Under the pieces are notes generated by a model. It saw only the letters and a program-made list of their open reading frames with translations, had not been told where the DNA came from and ran no database searches. A DNA stretch of 64,000 nucleotides. Origin: Piscinibacter sp. Its GTDB lineage: Bacteria > Pseudomonadota > Gammaproteobacteria > Burkholderiales > Burkholderiaceae_C. The stretch covers positions 62,001 through 126,000 of the forward strand of contig JADJJI010000007.1 of assembly GCA_016706565.1 (NCBI GenBank), in the 5' to 3' direction. Positions within the stretch are counted from its first letter, which is position 1. Each line of letters begins with the position of its first letter. This document shows positions 60,017 to 64,000 of this stretch, in pieces. The position numbers and the translations under genes are program-made.

Positions 60017-61969
60017 TCACAAGGCGCGATGGCTGCGTTCCTCGGCCTGCGTCATCACGCGGATGCAAGGGGTGTAGCCGTCGTGCACCACGCCATGCAG
60101 GTCGGTGCGCTTGTGCGAGCGCATCAGCGAGAGCAGGAACTGCACGATCTCCCGCGTGATCACCTGCCCCGGCACCAGCGCCGGAATGCCCGGCGGGTAG
60201 GGCACGATCTGGTCGGCGCAGACGCGGCCGTCGAGTGCGGCGTTGGCGTGTTCGTCGTCGTCGAGCAGCGGCAGCAGTTCGCCCTCGCAGTAGAAGGCAT
60301 CGCGCGGCAGGTAGCGCAGGCTGGTGAATCCGGCGATCTCCGGCGCCTTGACCAGCCGCCGCGGCGCCTTGGCTTCGCGCGCCAGGCGCAGCAGCGCGTC
60401 GTGCAGTCGCGAGACCTTGCTGCGCGTGGTGCCGATGGTCAGCAGCAGCGTCACGGTGTTGAAGGTCGACTTCTCGACCTGGATGTTGAAGCGCTCGAAC
60501 AGCACCTGCTGGAACTCGTCGACCGTGAAGCCCGAGCGCGACACGTCGACGGTGATCTTGGTCGGGTCGAGCTGGATGCCGTCGTCTTGCACCTCGGCGG
60601 GCAGCAGGTCGGTCAGCGTGAGCGCCTGGAACACGTTGGTCGCGTCGATCGCCTCGCGCAACTCGGCGGCGAGCTCGAGCGTTCGCTGCAGCAGCTTGTA
60701 GCCTTCCATCACCGCCTGCTGGCGGCCCACGTCGAGGCTGGCAATGATCCCGTACTGCGGGCTCGTCGACGTGTGCATGTTGAAGTTCTCGCGGAACAGG
60801 TGCGCGTCGAAGGCCGGGTCGTTCACGTGGATCATGCTGGCCTGGCTGAGCGCCGACAGCACCTTGTGGGTGGACTGCGTGGCGTAGTCGGCGCCGGCCT
60901 CCATCGCCGTCGGGCGGAAAGCCGGGTGGAAGCGCGCATGCGCGTACCAGGCCTCGTCGATGATCACCTTGATGCCCTTGGCGTGCGCGGCGGCGATGAT
61001 CGGCGGCAGGTCGTAGCGCAACCCGTCGTAGGTGCAGGACGTGAGGATCAGCGCCTTCGCGTCGGGATGCGCCTCGATGGCCGCGAACAGCGTCTTCTTC
61101 GGCACCGGGCCGAACAGGCCGTAGGTGCGGTTCATCGAGCTGTCCAGGTACACCGGCCGCGCGCCCGAGAGCACCACGCCGTGGTGCACCGACTTGTGGC
61201 AGTTGCGGTCGAGCAGCAGCTTGTCGCCCGGCGCCAGCAGGGTCTGGAAGATCACCTTGTTGGCCGTCGAGGTGCCGTTGGTCGCGAAGAAGGTGCGCTG
61301 CGCGCCGAAGGCGCGTGCCGCCATCTCCTGCGCCTGTGCGATCACGCCCTTCGGGTCGAGCAGCGAGTCGAGCATGTCGACCGACACCGACAGGTCGGCT
61401 CGCAGCATGTTCTCGCCGAGGAATTCGTGGAACTCCGCCGACCAGGGGCTGCCGCGCAGGCTGTCGCCCGACGAATGGCCCGGCGTGTGCCACGCATCCT
61501 TGGCCATCAGCACGTACTCGCGCAGCGCGTCGAAGAAAGGCGTGCGCGACTTCTCCTGGATCTCGGCCTGCAGGATGCGGAACCAGCCGCGCGGGTCGGC
61601 TTCGTCGCGCATGAAGAAGCCGTCGATCGCCTCGCGCGTCAGTGCGCCGACGGTCTCTTCATCGCGCGCGCTATCGACCAGCACGTAGAGATCGAGCTCC
61701 GGCCGCAGCCCGTGCAGCGCCTGCACCAGGTCCTCGCCCTGCCAGGGCGCATCGCCCTGCGCGTCGCCCAGGCTGTCGATCAGCACGCTCTGCAGGTCGC
61801 CGTCGTCGCGCGCGATGCCCAGGGCCTCGGCGGCCGAGGCGACGCCGTGGAAGCTCAGCCCGCAGGGGTTGTCGAGCTGCTTGGCGGCAGCACCCAGGCC
61901 CTTGAGCAGGCTGCGGCGCAGCGTGGCATCGGCGAGGACGAGCAGGACATGGCTGTGGGGACGCGGCAT
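60017..61969 (-). CDS. Biodegradative-type arginine/lysine/ornithine decarboxylase
   Basis: A 650-residue PLP enzyme of fold type I. It has an N-terminal receiver-like wing domain (residues 1-130), then the core with [34 protein letters not shown] and the PLP-lysine motif [16 protein letters not shown], and a C-terminal domain ([13 protein letters not shown]). These enzymes consume protons and make cadaverine, agmatine or putrescine. The wing is shorter than in E. coli AdiA, CadA and SpeF. The substrate is not settled by sequence; no antiporter gene is next to it. It is divergent from the DUF455 gene. Confidence 0.9.
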   Translation of the reverse strand: MPRPHSHVLLVLADATLRRSLLKGLGAAAKQLDNPCGLSFHGVASAAEALGIARDDGDLQSVLIDSLGDAQGDAPWQGEDLVQALHGLRPELDLYVLVDSARDEETVGALTREAIDGFFMRDEADPRGWFRILQAEIQEKSRTPFFDALREYVLMAKDAWHTPGHSSGDSLRGSPWSAEFHEFLGENMLRADLSVSVDMLDSLLDPKGVIAQAQEMAARAFGAQRTFFATNGTSTANKVIFQTLLAPGDKLLLDRNCHKSVHHGVVLSGARPVYLDSSMNRTYGLFGPVPKKTLFAAIEAHPDAKALILTSCTYDGLRYDLPPIIAAAHAKGIKVIIDEAWYAHARFHPAFRPTAMEAGADYATQSTHKVLSALSQASMIHVNDPAFDAHLFRENFNMHTSTSPQYGIIASLDVGRQQAVMEGYKLLQRTLELAAELREAIDATNVFQALTLTDLLPAEVQDDGIQLDPTKITVDVSRSGFTVDEFQQVLFERFNIQVEKSTFNTVTLLLTIGTTRSKVSRLHDALLRLAREAKAPRRLVKAPEIAGFTSLRYLPRDAFYCEGELLPLLDDDEHANAALDGRVCADQIVPYPPGIPALVPGQVITREIVQFLLSLMRSHKRTDLHGVVHDGYTPCIRVMTQAEERSHRAL

Positions 61970-62017
61970 GGGCCGGAGCTTATCAAGCACCGCCGCGGTG
62001 CCATCGATAATCGCCGC

Positions 62018-62806
62018 ATGGACCTCCGCCGCGAAGCGCTTGCCCTGCTGCAGATCGCCGACCCGGCGGACAAGGCCGCGGCGGTGCGCGCGCTGGCGGC
62101 GCAGGCCTCGGTGGCGCTCGATGCCGAGACTGTCCTGGCCGAACCCGCCGGCCTGCCGGGCCGCCCGGCACGGCCGCCGCTGGTGGCGCCGAAGCACGTG
62201 CCGACCCGCTCGCCCTTCACGCTCGAGGGCCGCGCGGCGCTGCTGCACTCGATCGCGCACATCGAGTTCAACGCCATCAACCTGGCGCTCGACGCGGTGT
62301 GGCGCTTCGCCGGCATGCCCGAAGCTTTCTACCGCGACTGGCTGCGCGTGGCCGCGGAGGAGTCGCTGCACTTCACGCTGCTGCGCGAGCACCTGCGCAC
62401 GCTCGGCCACGACTACGGCGACTTCGCCGCCCACGACGGCCTGTGGACGATGGCCGCGCGCACCGCGCACGACATCGTGGCGCGCATGGCGCTGGTGCCG
62501 CGCACGCTGGAGGCACGCGGCCTGGACGCCACGCCGCCGCTGCAGGCCAAGCTGGGCAAGGCCGGCGATGCACGCGCGGTGGAGATCCTCGACGTGATCC
62601 TGCGCGACGAAATCGGCCACGTCGCCATCGGCAACCGCTGGTACCGCTTCGTCTGCGAGCGCGCCGGGCTCGATGCGGTGGCGATCTACCCCGGTCTGGT
62701 GGAGCGTTACGCCGCACCGCGACTGCGCCCGCCGTTCAACGATGCCGCACGGCGCGCCGCCGGATTCACCGACGACGAGATCGCCTACCTCACGCGCGCC
62801 GTCTGA
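62018..62806 (+). CDS. DUF455 family ferritin-like protein
   Basis: A 262-residue helical protein with ferritin-like metal ligands: SIAHIEFNAINLALDAVWR, EESLHFTLLREHLR, and the late VILRDEIGHVAIGNRWYR. This implies a di-iron site. It has an N-terminal extension (ALLQIADPADKAAAVRAL). Functional knowledge of the family is scant. It precedes an MlrC-like gene by 11 bases, so the two may be co-transcribed. Confidence 0.87.
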   Translation: MDLRREALALLQIADPADKAAAVRALAAQASVALDAETVLAEPAGLPGRPARPPLVAPKHVPTRSPFTLEGRAALLHSIAHIEFNAINLALDAVWRFAGMPEAFYRDWLRVAAEESLHFTLLREHLRTLGHDYGDFAAHDGLWTMAARTAHDIVARMALVPRTLEARGLDATPPLQAKLGKAGDARAVEILDVILRDEIGHVAIGNRWYRFVCERAGLDAVAIYPGLVERYAAPRLRPPFNDAARRAAGFTDDEIAYLTRAV

Positions 62807-62817
62807 GCGACACGTCC

Positions 62818-64000
62818 ATGCGCATCTTCCTCGCCGGCTTCCATCACGAGACCAACACGTTCGCGCCTTCGGTGGCCGACTGGGCCGCCTTCGAAGCCGG
62901 CGCCGGCTATCCCGCGTATGCGCGCGGTGAGGCGATGCTCGAACAGATGGCCGGTGGCAGCCTGGCCATCGCCGGCTTCGTGCGCGAAGCCCGCGCCCGT
63001 GGCTGGACACCGGTGCCCTCGGTGTGGGCCGGCGCGATGCCGTCCAACCGCATCACCGCCGACGCCTTCGCGCGCATCCGCGACGAGATGCTCGCCGACC
63101 TGCGCGAGGCCCTGCGCGAAGGCCTCGACGGCATCCTGCTCGACCTGCACGGTGCGGCCGTCGCCGAGGGCGCCGACGATGCCGAGGGCGAGTTGCTGGC
63201 GTGCCTGCGCGCGGCCGCCGGCTCGGCCTTGCCCATCGTCGCGAGCCTGGATCTGCATGCCAACGTCACGCGGCGCATGCTGACCCACGCCAGCGCCATG
63301 ACGGCCTACCGGACCTACCCGCACGTCGACATGATGGCCACCGGCGAGCGCGCGGCGCGCATGCTGGCGCGGCGGCTGAAACCTGGTGCACCGGCGCGGC
63401 TCAGCCACGCGCGCCGCGTGCCTTTCCTGCTGCCGCTGAATGCGCAGTGCACGCTGATGGAGCCGGCGGCCTCCGTGATCGCCCGAGTGGAGCGCCTCGA
63501 AACGATGGCCGACCTCGAGCTCAGCTTCGCGATGGGCTTCTCGGCAGCCGACTTCGCCGAATGCGGGCCGGTGCTGTTCGGGCATGGCGCCGATGCGGCG
63601 GCACTGCGTCGCGCCGTGGACGCGCTGCACGAGGAAGTCTGTGCGCGGCGTCGCGAGTGGTCGACGGAACTGCTGGCACCTGCCGAGGCCGTGGTGCGCG
63701 CCCTGTCGCTTGCCGGCCCCGGCCGCGGCCCGGTGGTCATGGCAGACACCCAGGACAACCCTGGCGCCGGCGGCGATGCCAACACCACCGGCATGCTGCA
63801 CGCCCTGCGCGCTGCGGGCACCGGGCATGTGCTCGGTGGCGCCGTGGCGCTCGGCCTGCTGTTCGATCCCGACAGCGCCGGCGCCGCCTGCGCGGCCGGC
63901 GTGGGCGCACGGCTGAATCTCTCCCTCGGCCGTGCCGTGCCCACCTGGGACGGCACGCTCACCGACGCGCCGTGGCGCGGCGAAGCCCGCGTGCTCGCGG
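62818..64000 (+). CDS. M81 family metallopeptidase, MlrC-like (runs off the right edge)
   Basis: The first 394 codons of a protein related to MlrC, the microcystin-degrading peptidase of sphingomonads, here probably with another substrate. Family features: FLAGFHHETNTFAP at the N-terminus, LDLHGAAVAEGADDAEGE, the metal-binding DLHANVT, YRTYPHVDM and MADTQDNPGAGGDANTT. About 100 C-terminal residues are missing because the window ends. The start ATG 62818 lies 11 bases after the DUF455 stop. Confidence 0.9.
   Translation, partial: MRIFLAGFHHETNTFAPSVADWAAFEAGAGYPAYARGEAMLEQMAGGSLAIAGFVREARARGWTPVPSVWAGAMPSNRITADAFARIRDEMLADLREALREGLDGILLDLHGAAVAEGADDAEGELLACLRAAAGSALPIVASLDLHANVTRRMLTHASAMTAYRTYPHVDMMATGERAARMLARRLKPGAPARLSHARRVPFLLPLNAQCTLMEPAASVIARVERLETMADLELSFAMGFSAADFAECGPVLFGHGADAAALRRAVDALHEEVCARRREWSTELLAPAEAVVRALSLAGPGRGPVVMADTQDNPGAGGDANTTGMLHALRAAGTGHVLGGAVALGLLFDPDSAGAACAAGVGARLNLSLGRAVPTWDGTLTDAPWRGEARVLA

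Overview
This window (about 68-70% G+C by eye) looks like chromosome of a betaproteobacterium of the order Burkholderiales, most likely the Rubrivivax/Leptothrix/Piscinibacter-type group. The evidence is gene content and order: intracellular PHB depolymerase, the rsxB-nth pair, zapA-6S RNA, nirBD-nasA-ybiB-cobA, pyrG-kdsA-eno-ftsB, and solute transporters of the TctABC and TRAP types. This is inference from protein families; no database was searched. I see no phage, insertion sequence, CRISPR array, tRNA or rRNA. The window cuts uvrB at its left edge and an MlrC-like gene at its right edge.

Layout. 0-7.2 kb: uvrB (partial) divergent from tyrB; phaZ; rsxB-nth; a GAF protein; a ZapB-like protein, zapA and 6S RNA; an EVE protein and an FAH-family enzyme. 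7.2-12.9 kb, minus strand: acyl-CoA ligase, tctCBA and a ketopantoate-reductase-type enzyme, which look like one organic-acid uptake and activation operon. 13.1-15.0 kb: a TauE/SafE permease and a PAS protein with a degenerate GGDEF domain. 15.2-23.0 kb: the nitrate assimilation operon nirB-nirD-nasA-ybiB-cobA. Its control region holds an NtrC-type site, two sigma54-type promoters and a pair of hexaloop hairpins that fit an ANTAR (NasT/NasR) antitermination target. 23.0-24.2 kb: a sterol-desaturase-family membrane protein. 24.2-32.4 kb: the phenylacetate operon paaG-I-K-A-B-C-D-E-R plus a periplasmic binding protein, each transcript headed by a PaaR-like operator. 32.4-36.9 kb: a flavoprotein, rpsU-yqeY, a small phosphatase-like protein and a NarL-type two-component system. 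37.0-40.7 kb: TRAP permeases converging on a TRAP binding-protein gene. 40.8-52 kb: pmbA, yjgA-mog, a LysM/FecR surface protein, cysE, trmJ, suhB, and mutS overlapping an Anbu proteasome-like protease and an alpha/beta hydrolase. 52-56.2 kb: pyrG-kdsA-eno-ftsB. 56.2-64 kb: pnuC-nadR-like salvage pair, zinc-ribbon protein, hslO and gamma-carbonic anhydrase, basic amino acid decarboxylase, DUF455 protein and MlrC-like protein.

Four one-base frameshifts interrupt otherwise intact, conserved genes (two in nirB, one each in paaE and mutS). Each can be repaired by removing one base from a run of three identical bases, so base-calling error is more likely than gene decay. Most intergenic gaps are short. 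The only gene-poor stretch over 300 bases is the nitrate control region (15014-15596).
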